In this document: one piece after another, positions 35,312 to 49,100 of the stretch
Layout: each line of letters starts with the position of its first letter
How positions within the stretch are numbered: position 1 is the stretch's first letter
From: Nephrocerus scutellatus
Taxonomy: Eukaryota; Arthropoda; Insecta; Diptera; Pipunculidae
NCBI GenBank assembly: GCA_947095585.1
Contig: OX352761.1
Location: forward strand, 60,442,832-60,506,831
Direction: 5' to 3'
Length of the DNA: 64,000 bases
Translations under genes and position numbers: made by a program
The notes under the pieces: model-generated
Seen by the model: the letters and a program-made list of their open reading frames with translations, nothing else
What the model was told of the DNA's origin: nothing
Databases searched by the model: none

Positions 35312-35315
35312 AAAT
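35312..35315. other. Target site duplication AAAT, right copy
   Basis: AAAT follows the CAACA end of the right LTR and is continued by AACAAAAG, the normal satellite sequence. It pairs with 26068-26071. Confidence 0.93.
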
Positions 35316-37854
35316 AACAAAAGTTCAAACCGATGCACAAATGCCTCTTCCCCTCTGCGTTGTAATCTAACAAACTCTTATTCCTTTAGGAAGACACAGG
35401 TGTGGGTCAATTTAGTGAGACATCTCTGAGAACTGACCAATCTGCTTGACAGGGAACCTCCAAATTGACGAATTTCATGAAAATAAGAAAAGTTCAAACC
35501 GATGCACAAATGCCTCTTCCCCTCTGCATTGTAATTTAACAAACTCTATTCGATAGATTATTCCTTAAAGAAGACACAGGTGTGGGTCAATTTAGTGAGG
35601 CATCTCTGGGAACTGGCCAATCCGCTTGACAGGGAACCTCGAAATTGACGAATTTCATGAAAATAAGAAAAGTTCAAACCGATGCACAAATGCCTCTTCC
35701 CCTCTGCATTGTAATCTAACAAACTCTATTCGATAGATTATTCCTTAAGGAAGACACAGGTGTGGGTCAATTTAGTGAGACATCTCTGGGAACTGGCCAA
35801 TCCGCTTGACAGGGAACCTCCAAATTGACGAATTTCATGAAAAGAAGAAAAGTTCAAACCGATGCACAAATGCCTCTTCCCCTCTGCATTGTAATTTAAC
35901 AAACTCTATTTGATAGATAATTCCTTTAGGAAGACACAAGTGTGGGTCAATTTAGTGAGACATCTCTAGGAACTGGCCAATCCGCTTGACAGGGAACCTC
36001 CAAATTGACGAATTTCATGAAAATAAGAAAAGTTCAAACCGATGCACAAATGCCTCTTCCCCTCTGCATTGTAATTTAACAAACTCTATTCGATAGATTA
36101 TTCCTTAAGGAAGAAACAGGTGTGGGTCAATTTAGTGAGACATCTCTGGGAACTGGCCAATCCGCTTGACAGGGAACCTCGAAATTGACGAATTTCATGA
36201 AAATAAGAAAAGTTCAAACCGATGCACAAATGCCTCTTCCCCTCTGCATTGTAATCTAACAAACTCTATTCGATAGATTATTCCTTAAGGAAGACACAGG
36301 TGTGGGTCAATTTAGTTAGACATCTCTGGGAACAGGCCAATCCGCTTGACAGAGAACCTCCAAATTGACGAATTTCATGAAAATAAGAAAAGTTCAAACC
36401 GATGCACAAATGCCTCTTCCCCTCTGCATTGTAATCTTGCAAACTCTATTCGATAGACTATTCCTTAAGGAAGACACAGGTGTGGGTCAATTTAGTGAGA
36501 CATCTCTGAGAACTGACCAATCTGCTTGACAGGGAACCTCCAAATTAAAGAATTTCATGAAAATAACAAAAGTTCAAACCGATGCACAAATGTCTCTTCC
36601 CCTCTGCATTGTAATCTTACAAACTCTATTCAATAGATTATTCCTTAAGGAAGACACAGGTGTGGGTCAATTTAGTGAGACATCTCTGGGAACTGGCCAA
36701 TCCGCTTGACAGAGAACCTCCAAATTGAAGAATTTCATGAAAATAACAAAAGTTCAAACCGATGCACAAATGCTTCTTCCCCTCTGCATTGTAATTTAAC
36801 AAACTCTATTCGATAGATAATTCCTTTAGGAAGACACAGGTGTGGGTCAATTTAGTGAGACATCTCTGGGAACTGGCCAATCCGCTTGACAGAGAACCTC
36901 CAAATTGAAGAATTTCATGAAAATAACAAAAGTTCAAACCGATGCACAAATGCCTCTTCCCCTCTGCATTGTAATCTAACAAACTCTATTTGATAGATAA
37001 TTCCTTTAGGAAGACACAGGTGTGGGTCAATTTAGTGAGACATCTCTGGGAACTGGCCAATCCGCTTGACAGAAAACCTCCAAATTGACGAATTTCATGA
37101 AAATAACAAAAGTTCAAACCGATGCACAAATGCCTCTTCCCCTCTGCATTGTAATCGAACAAACTCTATTTGATAGATAATTCCTTTAGGAAGACACAAG
37201 TGTGGGTCAATTTAGTGAGACATCTCTAGGAACTGGCCAATCCGCTTGACAGGGAACCTCCAAATTGACGAATTTCATGAAAATAAGAAAAGTTCAAACC
37301 GATGCACAAATGCCTCTTCCCGTCTGCATTGTAATTTAACAAACTCTATTCGATAGATTATTCCTTAAGGAAGACACAGGTGTGGGTCAATTTAGTGAGA
37401 CATCTCTGGGAACTGGCCAATCCGCTTGACAGGGAACCTCGAAATTGACGAATTTCATGAAAATAAGAAAAGTTCAAACCGATGCACAAATGCCTCTTCC
37501 CCTCTGTATTGTAATCTAACAAACTCTATTCGATAGATTATTCCTTAAGGAAGACACAGGTGTGGGTCAATTTAGTGAGACATCTCTGGGAACAGGCGAA
37601 TCCGCTTGACAGAGAACCTCCAAATTGACGAATTTCATGAAAATAAGAAAAGTTCAAACCGATGCACAAATGCCTCTTCCCCTCTGCATTGTAATCTTAC
37701 AAACTCTATTCGATAGACTATTCCATAAGGAAGACACAGGTGTGGGTCAATTTAGTGAGACATCTCTGGGAACTGGCCAATCCGCTTGACAGAGAACCTC
37801 CAAATTGACGAATTTCATGAAAATAACAAAAGTTCAAACCGATGCACAAATGCC

Positions 37855-40800
37855 TCTTCCCTCTGCATTGTAATCTAACAAACTCTATTCGATAGAAAAT
37901 TCCTTTAGGAAGACACAGGTGTGGGTCAATTTAGTGAGACGTCTCTGGGAACTGGCCAATCCGCTTGACAGAGAACCTCCAAATTGAAGAATTTCATGAA
38001 AATAACAAAAGTTCAAACCGATGCACAAATGCCTCTTCCCCTCTGCGTTGTAATCTAACAAACTCTTATTCCTTTAGGAAGACACAGGTGTGGGTCAATT
38101 TAGTGAGACATCTCTGAGAACTGACCAATCTGCTTGACAGGGAACCTCCAAATTAAAGAATTTCATGAAAATAACAAAAGTTCAAACCGATGCACAAATG
38201 CCTCTTCCCCTCTGCGTTGTAATCTAACAAACTCTATTCAATAGATTATTCCTTAGGGAAGACACAGGTGTGGGTCAATTTAGTGAGACATCTCTGGGAA
38301 CTGGCCAATCCGCTTGACAGAGAACCTCCAAATTGACGAATTTCATGAAAATAACAAAAGTTCAAACCGATGCACAAACGCCTCTTCCCCTCTGCATTGT
38401 AATCTAACAAACTCTATTCGATAGATTATTCCTAAAGGAAGACACAGGTGTGGGTCAATTTAGTGAGACATCTCTGGGAACTGGCCAATCCGCTTGACAG
38501 GGAACCTCGAAATTGACGAATTTCATGAAAATAAGAAAAGTTCAAACCGATGCACAAATGCCTCTTCCCCTCTGCATTGTAATCTAACAAACTCTATTCG
38601 ATAGATTATTCCTTAAGGAAGACACAGGTGTGGGTCAATTTAGTGAGACATCTCTGGGAACAGGCCAATCCGCTTGACAGAGAACCTCCAAATTGACGAA
38701 TTTCATGAAAATAAGAAAAGTTCAAACCGATGCACAAATGCCTCTTCCCCTCTGCATTGTAATCTTACAAACTCTATTCGATAGACTATTCCTTAAGGAA
38801 GACACAGGTGTGGGTCAATTTAGTGAGACATCTCTGGGAACTGGCCAATCCGCTTGACAGAGAACCTCCAAATCGACGAATTTCATGAAAATAACAAAAG
38901 TTCAAACCGATGCACAAATGCCTCTTCCCTCTGCATTGTAATCTAACAAACTCTATTCGATAGAAAATTCCTTTAGGAAGACACAGGTGTGGGTCAATTT
39001 AGTGAGACGTCTCTGGGAACTGGCCAATCCGCTTGACAGAGAACCTCCAAATTGAAGAATTTCATGAAAATAACAAAAGTTCAAACCGATGCACAAATGC
39101 CTCTTCCCCTCTGCGTTGTAATCTAACAAACTCTTATTCCTTTAGGAAGACACAGGTGTGGGTCAATTTAGTGAGACATCTCTGAGAACTGACCAATCTG
39201 CTTGACAGGGAACCTCCAAATTAAAGAATTTCATGAAAATAACAAAAGTTCAAACCGATGCACAAATGTCTCTTCCCCTCTGCATTGTAATCTTACAAAC
39301 TCTATTCAATAGATTATTCCTTAAGGAAGACACAGGTGTGGGTCAATTTAGTGAGACATCTCTGGGAACTGGCCAATCCGCTTGACAGGGAACCTCCAAA
39401 TTGAAGAATTTCATGAAAATAACAAAAGTTCAAACCGATGCACAAATGCCTCTTCCCCTCTGCGTTGTAATCTAACAAACTCTATTCAATAGATTATTCC
39501 TTAGGGAAGACACAGGTGTGGGTCAATTTAGTGAGAAATCTCTGGGAACTGGCCAATCCGCTTGACCGGGAACCTCCAAATTGACGAATTTCATGAAAAT
39601 AACAAAAGTTCAAACCGATGCACAAATGCCTCTTCCCTCTGCATTGTAATCTAACAAACTCTATTCGATAGAAAATTCCTTTAGGAAGACACAGGTGTGG
39701 GTCAATTTAGTGAGACGTCTCTGGGAACTGGCCAATCCGCTTGACAGAGAACCTCCAAATTGAAGAATTTCATGAAAATAACAAAAGTTCAAACCGATGC
39801 ACAAATGCCTCTTCCCCTCTGCGTTGTAATCTAACAAACTCTTATTCCTTTAGGAAGACACAGGTGTGGGTCAATTTAGTGAGACATCTCTGAGAACTGA
39901 CCAATCTGCTTGACAGGGAACCTCCAAATTAAAGAATTTCATGAAAATAACAAAAGTTCAAACCGATGCACAAATGCCTCTTCCCCTCTGCGTTGTAATC
40001 TAACAAACTCTATTCAATAGATTATTCCTTAGGGAAGACACAGGTGTGGGTCAATTTAGTGAGACATCTCTGGGAACTGGCCAATCCGCTTGACAGAGAA
40101 CCTCCAAATTGACGAATTTCATGAAAATAACAAAAGTTCAAACCGATGCACAAACGCCTCTTCCCCTCTGCATTGTAATCTAACAAACTCTATTCGATAG
40201 ATTATTCCTAAAGGAAGACACAGGTGTGGGTCAATTTAGTGAGACATCTCTGGGAACTGGCCAATCCGCTTGACAGGGAACCTCGAAATTGACGAATTTC
40301 ATGAAAATAAGAAAAGTTCAAACCGATGCACAAATGCCTCTTCCCCTCTGCATTGTAATCTAACAAACTCTATTCGATAGATTATTCCTTAAGGAAGACA
40401 CAGGTGTGGGTCAATTTAGTGAGACATCTCTGGGAACAGGCCAATCCGCTTGACAGAGAACCTCCAAATTGACGAATTTCATGAAAATAAGAAAAGTTCA
40501 AACCGATGCACAAATGCCTCTTCCCCTCTGCATTGTAATCTTACAAACTCTATTCGATAGACTATTCCTTAAGGAAGACACAGGTGTGGGTCAATTTAGT
40601 GAGACATCTCTGGGAACTGGCCAATCCGCTTGACAGAGAACCTCCAAATCGACGAATTTCATGAAAATAACAAAAGTTCAAACCGATGCACAAATGCCTC
40701 TTCCCTCTGCATTGTAATCTAACAAACTCTATTCGATAGAAAATTCCTTTAGGAAGACACAGGTGTGGGTCAATTTAGTGAGACGTCTCTGGGAACTGGC

Positions 40801-41406
40801 CAATCCGCTTGACAGAGAACCTCCAAATTGAAGAATTTCATGAAAATAACAAAAGTTCAAACCGATGCACAAATGCCTCTTCCCCTCTGCGTTGTAATCT
40901 AACAAACTCTTATTCCTTTAGGAAGACACAGGTGTGGGTCAATTTAGTGAGACATCTCTGAGAACTGACCAATCTGCTTGACAGGGAACCTCCAAATTAA
41001 AGAATTTCATGAAAATAACAAAAGTTCAAACCGATGCACAAATGTCTCTTCCCCTCTGCATTGTAATCTTACAAACTCTATTCAATAGATTATTCCTTAA
41101 GGAAGACACAGGTGTGGGTCAATTTAGTGAGACATCTCTGGGAACTGGCCAATCCGCTTGACAGAGAACCTCCAAATTGAAGAATTTCATGAAAATAACA
41201 AAAGTTCAAACCGATGCACAAATGCCTCTTCCCCTCTGCGTTGTAATCTAACAAACTCTATTCAATAGATTATTCCTTAGGGAAGACACAGGTGTGGGTC
41301 AATTTAGTGAGAAATCTCTGGGAACTGGCCAATCCGCTTGACCGGGAACCTCCCAATTGACGAATTTCATGAAAATAAGAAAAGTTCAAACCGATGCACA
41401 AATGCC
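37855..41406. repeat. 1,776-bp satellite block duplicated in tandem
   Basis: The segment from TCTTCCCTCTGC at 37855 to 39630 recurs at 39631-41406, and is present once in copy 1. It comprises 10 monomers, two of them the short CTCTTATTCC type. It explains the 1,776-bp offset change between the two copies of the larger duplication. Confidence 0.85.
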
Positions 41407-44400
41407 TCTTCCCCTCTGTATTGTAATTTAACAAACTCTATTCGATAGATTATTCCTTAAGGAAGACACAGGTGTGGGTCAATTTAGTGAGAAATCTCTG
41501 GGAACTAGCCAATCCGCTTGACCGGGAACCTCCAAATTGACGAATTTCATGAAAATAAGAAAAGTTCAAACCGATGCACAAATGCCTCTTCCCCTCTGTA
41601 TTGTAATTTAACAAACTCTATTCGATAGATTATTCCTTAAGGAAGACACAGGTGTGGGTCAATTTAGTGAGACATCTCTGGGAACTGGCCAATCCGCTTG
41701 ACAGGGAACCTCCAAATTGACGAATTTCATGAAAATAAGAAAAGTTCAAACCGATGCACAAATGCCTCTTCCCCTCTGTATTGTAATTTAACAAACTCTA
41801 TTCGATAGATTATTCCTTAAAGAAGACACAGGTGTGGGTCAATTTAGTGAGACATCTCTGAGAACTGGCCAATCCGCTTGACAGAAAACCTCCAAATTGA
41901 AGAATTTCATGAAAATAACAAAAGTTCAAACCGATGCACAAATGCCTCTTCCCCTCTGCGTTGTAATCTTACAAACTCTATTCGATAGATTATTCCTTAA
42001 GGAAAACACAGGTGTGGGTCAATTTAGTTCAGACATCTCTGGGAACTGGCTAATCCGCTTGACAGAGAACCTCCAAATTGACGAATTTCATGAAAATAAC
42101 AAAAGTTCAAACTGATGCACAAATGCTTCTTCCCCTCTGCATTGTAATCTAACAAACTCTATTCGATAGATTCTTCCTTAAGGAAGACACAGGTGTGGGT
42201 CAATTTAGTGAGAGATCTCTGGGAACTGGCCAATCCGCTTGACAGAGAACCTCCAAATTGACGAATTTTATGAAAATAACAAAAGTTCAAACCGATGCAC
42301 AAATGCCTCTTCCCATCTGCATTGTAATCTAATAAACTCTATTCGATAGATTATTCCTAAAGGAAGACACAGGTGTGGGTCAATTTAGTGAGACATTTCT
42401 GGGAACTGGCCAATCCAAATTGACGAATTTCATGAAAATAAGAAAAGTTCAAACCGATGCACAAATGCCTCTTCCCCTCTGCATTGTAATCTAACAAACT
42501 CTATTCGATAGATTATTCCTTTAGGAAGACACAGGTGTGGGTCAATTTAGTGAGACACCTCTGGGAACTGGCCAATCCGCTTGACAGAGAACCTCCAAAT
42601 TGACGAATTTCATGAAAATAACAAAAGTTCAAACCGATGCACAAATGCCTCTTCCCCTCTGCATTGTAATCTAACAAATTCTATTAAGATTATTCCTTAT
42701 GGAAGACACAGGTGTGGGTCAATTTAGTGAGACATCTCTGAGAACTGGCCAATCCGCTTGACAGAAAACCTCCAAATTGACGAATTTCATGAAAATAACA
42801 AAAGTTCAAACCGATGCACAAATGCCTCTTCCCCTCTCCATTGTAATCTAACAAATTCTATTCGATAGATTATTCCTTAAGGAAGACACAGGTGTAGGTC
42901 AATTTAGTGAGACATCTCTGGGAACTGGCCAATCCGCTTGACAGGGAACCTCAAAATTGACGAATTTCATGAAAATAACAAAAGTTCAAACCGATGCACA
43001 AATGCCTCTTCCCCTCTGCATTGTAATCTAACAAACTCTATTCGATAGATTCTTCCTTAAGGAAGACACAGGTGTGGGTCAATTTAGTGAGACATCTCTA
43101 GGAACTGGCCAATCCTCTTGACAGAGAACCTCCAAATTGACGAATTTCATGAAAATAACAAAAGTTCAAACCGATGCACAAATGCCTCTTCCCATCTGCA
43201 TTGTAATCTAACAAACTCTATTTGATAGATTATTCCTTAAGGAAGACACAGGTGTGGGTCAATTTAGTGAGACATCTCTGGGAACTGGCCAATCTGCTTG
43301 ACACGGAACCTCCAAATTGACGAATTTCATGAAAATAAGAAAAGTTCAAACCGATGCACAAATGCCTGTTCCCCTCTGCATTGTAATCTAACAAACTCTA
43401 TTGGATAGACTTTTCCTTACGGAAGACACAGGTGTGAGTGAATTTAGTGAGACATCTCTGAGAACTGGCCAATCCGCTTGACAGAAAACCTTCAAATTGA
43501 CGAGTTTCATGAAAATAACAAAAGTTCAAACCGATGCACAATTGCCTCTTTCCCTCTGCATTGTAATCTAACAAACTCTATTCGATAGATTATTCCTTTG
43601 GGAAGACATAGGTGTGAGTCAATTTTGTGAGACATCTCTGGGAACTGGCCAATCAGCTTGACAGCGAACCTCCAAATTGACGAGTTTCATGAAAATAACA
43701 AAAGTTCAAACCGATGCACAAATGCCTCTTCCCCTCTGCATTGTAATCTAACAAACACTTTTCGGTAGATAATTCCTTTAGGAAGATACAGGTGTGAGTC
43801 AATTTAGTTCAGACATCTCTGGGAACTTGCCAATCCGCTTGACAGAGAACCTCCAAATTGACGAATTTCATGAAAATAACAAAAGTTCAAACCGATGCAC
43901 AAATGCCTCTTCCCCTCTGCATTGTAATCTAACAAACTCTATTCGATAGATTATTCCTTTAGGAAGACACAGGTGTGGGTCAATTTAGTGAGACATCTCT
44001 GGGAACTGGCCAATCCGCTTGACAGAGAACCTCCAAATTGACGAATTTCATGAAAATAACAAAAGTTCAAACCGATGCACAAATGCCTCTTCCCCTCTGC
44101 ATTGTAATCTAACAAACTCTATTCGATAGATTATTCCTTAAGGAAGACACAGGTGTGGGTCAATTTAGTCAGACATCTCTGGGAACTGGCCAATCCGCTT
44201 GACAGGGAACCTTCAAATTGACGAATTTCATGAAAATAAGAAAAGTTCAAACCGATGCACAAATGCCTTTTCCCCTCTGCGTTGTAATCTAACAAACTCT
44301 ATTCGATAGATTATTCCTTAAGGAAGACACAGGTGTGGGCCAATTTAGTGAGACATCTCTGGGAACTGGCCAATCCGCTTGACAGAGAACCTCCAAATTG

Positions 44401-46140
44401 ACGAATTTCATGAAAATAACAAAAGTTTAAACCGATGCACAAATGCCTCTTCCCCTCTGCATTGTAATCTAACAAATTCTATTCGATAGATTATTCCTTA
44501 TGGAAGACACAGGTGTGGGTTAATTTAGTGAGACATCTCTGAGAACTGGCTAATCCGCTTGACAGTAAACCTCCAAATTGAAGAATTTCATGAAAATAAC
44601 AAAAGTTCAAACCGATGCACAAATGCCTCTTCCCCTCTGCATTGTAATCTAACAAACTCTATTCGATAGATTATTCCTTAAGGAAGACACAGGTGTGGGT
44701 CAATTTAGTGAGACATCTCTGGGAACTGGCCAATCCGCTTGAAAGTGAAACTCCAAATTGACGAGTTTCATGAAAATAAGAAAAGTTCAAACCGATGCAC
44801 AAATGCCTCTTCCCCTCTGCATTTTAATATAACAAACACTATTCGATAGATAATTCCTTTAGGAAGACACAGGTGTGGGTCAATTTAGTGAGACATCTCT
44901 GGGAACTGGCCAATCCGTATGACAGAGAACCTCAAAATTGAAGAATTTCATGAAAATAACAAAAGTTCAAACCGATGCACAAATGCCTCTTCCCCTCTGC
45001 ATTGTAATCTAACAAACTCTAGTCGATAGATTATTCCTTAAGGAAGACACAGGTGTGGGTCAATTTAGTGAGACATCTCTGGGAACTGGCCAATCTGCTT
45101 GACACGGAACCTCCAAATTGACGAATTTCATGAAAATAAGAAAAGTTCAAACCGATGCACAAATGCCTGTTCCCCTCTGCATTGTAATCTAACAAACTCT
45201 ATTCGATAGACTTTTCCTTATGGAAGACACAGGTGTGAGTCAATTTAGTGAGACATCTCTGAGAACTGGCCAATCCGCTTGACAGGAAACCTCCAAATTG
45301 AAGAATTTCATGAAAATAACAAAAGTTCAAACCGATGCAGAAATGCCTCTTCCCCTCTGCATTGTAATCTAACAAACTCTATTCGATAGATAATTCCTTA
45401 AGGAAGACATAGGTGTGGGTCAATTTAGTGAGACATCTCTGGGAACTGGCCAATCCGCTTGACAGGGAACCTCCAAATTGACGAATTTCATGAAAATAAG
45501 AAAAGTTCAAACCGATGCACAAATGACTCCTCCCCTTTGCGTTGTAATCTAACAAACTCTATTCGATAGATTATTGCTTAAGGAAGACACAGGTGTGGGT
45601 CAATTTAGTGAGACATCACTGGGAACTGGCCAATCCGCTTGACAGAGAACCTCCAAATTGACGAATTTCATGAAAATAACAAAAGTTCAAACCGATGCAC
45701 AAATGCCTGTTCCCCTCTGCATTGTAATCTAACAAACTCTATTCGATAGACTTTTCCTTATGGAAGACACAGGTGTGAGTCAATTTAGTGAGACATCTCT
45801 GAGAACTGGCCAATCCGCTTGACAGGAAACCTCCAAATTGAAGAATTTCATGAAAATAACAAAAGTTCAAACCGATGCAGAAATGCCTCTTCCCCTCTGC
45901 ATTGTAATATAACAAACTCTATTTGATAGATTATTCCTTAAGGAAGACATAGGTGTGGATCAATTTAGTGAGACATCTCTGGGAACTGGCCAATCCGCTT
46001 GACAGGGAACATCCAAATTGACGAATTTCATGAAAATAAGAAAAGTTCAAACCGATGCACAAATGCCTCCTCCCCTCTGCGTTGTAATCTAACAAACTCT
46101 ATTCGATAGATTATTCCTTAAGGAAGACACAGGTGTGGGT

Positions 46141-49100
46141 CAATTTAGTGAGACATCACTGGGAACTGGCCAATCCGCTTGACAGAGAACCTCCAAATTG
46201 ACGAATTTCATGAAAATAAGAAAAGTTCAAACCGATGCACAAATGCCTCTTCCCCTCTGCATTGTAATCTAACAAATTCTATTCGATAGATTATTCCTTA
46301 AGGAAGACACAGGTGTGGGTCAATTTAGTGAGACATCACTGGGAACTGGCCAATCCGCTTGACAGAGAACCTCCAAATTGACGAATTTCATGAAAATAAC
46401 AAAAGTTCAAACCGATGCACAAATGCCTCTTCCCCTCTGCATTGTAATCTAACAAACTCTAGTCGATAGATTATTCCTTAAGGAAGACACAGGTGTGGGT
46501 CAATTTAGTGAGACATCTCTGGGAACTGGCCAATCCGCTTGACAGGGAACCTCCAAATTGACGAATTTCATGAAAATAAGAAAAGTTCAAACCGATGCAC
46601 AAATGCCTCCTCTCCTCTGCGTTGTAATCTAACAAACTCTATTCGATAGAATATTCCTTAAGGAAGACACAGGTGTGGGCCAATTTAGTGAGACATCACT
46701 GGGAACTGGCCAATCCGCTTGACAGGGAACCTCCAAATTGACGAATTTCATGAAAATAACAAAAGTTCAAACCGATGCACAAATGCCTCTTCCCCTCTGC
46801 ATTGTAATCTAACAAATTCTATTCGATAGACTATTCCTTAAGGAAGACAAAGGTGTGGGATAATTTAGTGAGACATCTCTGGGAACTGGCCAATCCGCTT
46901 GACAGTGAACCTCCAAATTGACGAGTTTCATGAAAATAAGAAAAGTTCAAACCGATGCACAAATGCCTCTTCCCCTCTGCATTGTAATCCAACAAACACT
47001 ATTCGATAGATAATTCCTTTAGGAAGACACAGATGTGGGTCAATTTAGTGAGACATCTCTGGGAACTGGCCAATCCGTATGACAGAGAACCTCAAAATTG
47101 AAGAATTTCATGAAAATAACAAAAGTTCAAACCGATGCACAAATGCCTCTTCCCCTCTGCATTGTAATCTAACAAACTCTAGTCGATAAACTATTCCTTA
47201 AGGAAGACACAGGTGTGGGTCAATTTAGTGAGACATCTCTGGGAACTGGCCAATCCGCTTGACAGAGAACCTCCAAATTGACGAATTTCATGAAAATAAC
47301 AAAAGTTCAAACCGATGCACAAATGCCTCTTCCCCTCTGCATTGTAATCTTACAAACTTTATTAGATAGACTATTTCTTAAGGAAGACACAGGTGTGGGT
47401 CAATTTAGTGAGACATCTCTGGGAACTGGCCAATCCGCTTGACAGGGAACCTCCAAATTGACGAATTTTATGAAAATAAGAAAAGTTCAAACCGATGCAC
47501 AAATGCCTCTTCCTCTCTGCATTGTAATCTAACAAAGTCCATTCGATAGATTATTCCTTAAGGAAGACACAGGTGTGGGTCAATTTAGTGAGACATCTCT
47601 GGGAACTGGCCAATCCGCTTGACAGAGAACCTCCAAATTGACGAATTTCATGAAAATAACAAAAGTTCAAACCGATGCACAAATGCCTCTTCCCCTCTGC
47701 ATTGTAATCTAACAACTTCTATTCGATAGATTATTCCTTATGGAAGACACAGGTGTGGGTCAATTTAGTGAGACATCTCTGAGAACTGGCCAATCCGCTT
47801 GACAGAAAACCTCCAAATTGAAGAATTTCATGAAAATAACAAAAGTTCAAACCGATGCACAAATGCCTCTTCCCCTCTGCATTGTAATCTAACAAACTCT
47901 ATTCGATAGACTTTTCCTTATGGAAGACACAGGTGTGAGTCAATTTAGTGAGACATCTCTGAGAACTGGCCAATCCGCTTGACAGGAAACCTCCAAATTG
48001 AAGAATTTCATGAAAATAACAAAAGATCAAACCGATGCAGAAATGCCTCTTCCCCTCTGCATTGTAATCTAACAAACTCTATTCGATAGATTATTCCTTA
48101 AGGAAGACACAGGTGTGGGTCAATTTAGTGAGACATCACTGGGAACTGGCCAATCCGCTTGACAGAGAACCTCCAAATTGACGAATTTCATGAAAATAAG
48201 AAAAGTTCAAACCGATGCACAAATGCCTCTTCCCCTCTGCATTGTAATCTAACAAATTCTATTCGATAGATTATTCCTTAAGGAAGACACAGGTGTGGGT
48301 CAATTTAGTGAGACATCACTGGGAACTGGCCAATCCGCTTGACAGAGAACCTCCAAATTGACGAATTTCATGAAAATAACAAAAGTTCAAACCGATGCAC
48401 AAATGCCTCTTCCCCTCTGCATTGTAATCTAACAAACTCTAGTCGATAGATTATTCCTTAAGGAAGACACAGGTGTGGGTCAATTTAGTGAGACATCTCT
48501 GGGAACTGGCCAATCCGCTTGACAGGGAACCTCCAAATTGACGAATTTCATGAAAATAAGAAAAGTTCAAACCGATGCACAAATGCCTCCTCTCCTCTGC
48601 GTTGTAATCTAACAAACTCTATTCGATAGAATATTCCTTAAGGAAGACACAGGTGTGGGCCAATTTAGTGAGACATCACTGGGAACTGGCCAATCCGCTT
48701 GACAGGGAACCTCCAAATTGACGAATTTCATGAAAATAACAAAAGTTCAAACCGATGCACAAATGCCTCTTCCCCTCTGCATTGTAATCTAACAAATTCT
48801 ATTCGATAGACTATTCCTTAAGGAAGACAAAGGTGTGGGATAATTTAGTGAGACATCTCTGGGAACTGGCCAATCCGCTTGACAGTGAACCTCCAAATTG
48901 ACGAGTTTCATGAAAATAAGAAAAGTTCAAACCGATGCACAAATGCCTCTTCCCCTCTGCATTGTAATCCAACAAACACTATTCGATAGATAATTCCTTT
49001 AGGAAGACACAGATGTGGGTCAATTTAGTGAGACATCTCTGGGAACTGGCCAATCCGTATGACAGAGAACCTCAAAATTGAAGAATTTCATGAAAATAAC

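Larger units (their letters stand above)
35312..44598. repeat. 8.2-kb segmental duplication, copy 2, right part
   Basis: It parallels 17841-25532 with stepped offsets. The offset is 17,471 at first and becomes 19,247 after an extra 1,776-bp tandem block. It falls to 19,066 after loss of one 181-bp monomer (the one at 23649-23829 in copy 1, missing near 42896). Similarity ends near 44598/25532, where copy 1 changes to a TAAGAAAAG variant. Only scattered substitutions separate the copies, for example GAGGCATC at 35598 against GAGACATC. Confidence 0.85.
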
